In this document: one piece after another, positions 63,246-64,000 of the stretch
Position numbering within the stretch: position 1 is the stretch's first letter
Layout of the letters: every line of letters starts with the position of its first letter
Assembly (NCBI GenBank): GCA_013995675.1
Contig: VWRR01000008.1
Span: forward strand, 1 to 64,000
DNA: 64,000 nucleotides
From: Cyanidiococcus yangmingshanensis
Lineage: Eukaryota > Rhodophyta > Bangiophyceae > Cyanidiales > Cyanidiaceae
Reading direction: 5' to 3'
Notes under the pieces: model-generated
Database searches by the model: none
What the model saw: the letters and a program-made list of their open reading frames with translations, nothing else
What the model was told of the DNA's origin: nothing
Program-made: the position numbers and the translations under genes

Positions 63246-64000
63246 GAGGTATTCAGCGGAGGAGTTCGTCTCGGTGTCCGCAGCGCCAACCGAAACGCGT
63301 GTAGCGCTACGAGCCGCAACGGATGGCCGCCTCCCGATCGTCACATGCATGGCGTGACGCCACGGCTGGCATCGTGTCACGCATGGCGGCCGTTGATCGA
63401 CGCCGCAGGCGCGCTAGACAGCACACGACACCGCAGCTGGGTGCATATCGTTCCTCGACGGATCGAAAGGTCCCGAGTCCGACACTGCGCGCGATGCCTC
63501 TCTCGGAACGGCCACGACTGAAACGCTATGCGGGACAATATCCGCCAGATCGATACCCAACGACCGCGAGTGACAGCGAAAGACACATGACGTGCCACCG
63601 ACGCCCCATAGAGGACGCGCCAGCCCTATCAGATACGCCACTGCGTGTGCGCGCAACGCCGCCTTGTCCGACGCCAAAGCACCCGTCCACACCCTAGTGG
63701 TGTCGGGGAGGGCGACTCCAGTCCCCGGATCGCATTCCGTGCCAAGTGCGTGGGAACACACATGGCATGATCACCACCCAAACGGGTATTGGAGACACGA
63801 CGACCCATATCGCCAGGCGACCCGCGTTGGCGCGCATGGCGTCGTGACCCACCCGCCCCTCGATCCGCCAACGGAGCGAGCATCTCGTCCGTCGTCGTCG
63901 TCGTCGTCGTCGGTTCCAGCGCTCGACGTCGTCGACGGCGGTGGCGACGGCGGCGGTGCTGCTCGGGGACGCACGCGCCTGCGCGACCACTTGCTACTGC
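63246..64000. other. GC-rich end of window, no gene assigned
   Basis: Mostly short minus-strand frames. A (TCG)n trinucleotide run at about 63890-63912 would encode a homopolymeric stretch in any frame. Nothing recognised; a gene could begin beyond the window. Confidence 0.4.

Overview
The window looks like the left end of a chromosome from a unicellular red alga of the Cyanidiophyceae, most likely Cyanidioschyzon merolae or a close relative. The first ~98 bases are a tandem array of CCCCCCATT, the complement of the AATGGGGGG telomere unit known from C. merolae. Genes are close-packed, mostly read as single exons, and include both eukaryotic housekeeping genes and genes of cyanobacterial (plastid) descent. 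The species is inferred, not proven.

Layout. 0-8 kb: telomere, then subtelomeric repeats: a complex element (copy A, 1.6-5.7 kb) with simple-repeat tracts and an eight-unit array of ~200 bp, a degenerate telomere-like tract, and a short partial copy (B, 7.2-7.7 kb). 8-19.6 kb: unique DNA with an unrecognised decayed coding region, an ABCG transporter, the exosome subunit Rrp42 and a 5'-truncated SPOUT methyltransferase. 19.6-22.1 kb: a second large copy of the subtelomeric element (C), joined directly to the truncated methyltransferase. 22.1-25.1 kb: no recognisable gene. 25-33 kb: a GT71 mannosyltransferase-like gene, a lone C-terminal part of SF3B1, a Trithorax/MLL-type SET gene and an unknown ORF.

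33-55 kb: eEF1B-gamma, ALG12, CK2-beta, a complex I B2-like subunit, NADH pyrophosphatase, a Golgi-type glycosyltransferase, NAXE, an AdipoR/PAQR protein, a DUF3727 plastid protein, a RING-H2 protein and tRNA-guanine transglycosylase. Nine of these eleven can be followed by homology only by changing reading frame one or more times, mostly by +1. Outside this block the long conserved genes are uninterrupted. 56-63 kb: eIF2B-gamma, an O-fucosyltransferase-like protein, an LpxB-like glycosyltransferase and a small SelK-like protein, all intact.

The genes form no operon or single pathway. Themes are glycan synthesis (GT71, ALG12, two further glycosyltransferase-like genes), RNA and translation (Rrp42, SPOUT methylase, TGT, eIF2B-gamma, eEF1B-gamma, SF3B1) and nucleotide repair (NAXE, NADH pyrophosphatase). 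The two results most worth checking are the dense, clustered frame changes between 33 and 55 kb and the internal subtelomeric copy that truncates a gene. I found no retroelement, virus-like element, CRISPR array, rRNA or tRNA that I could support.
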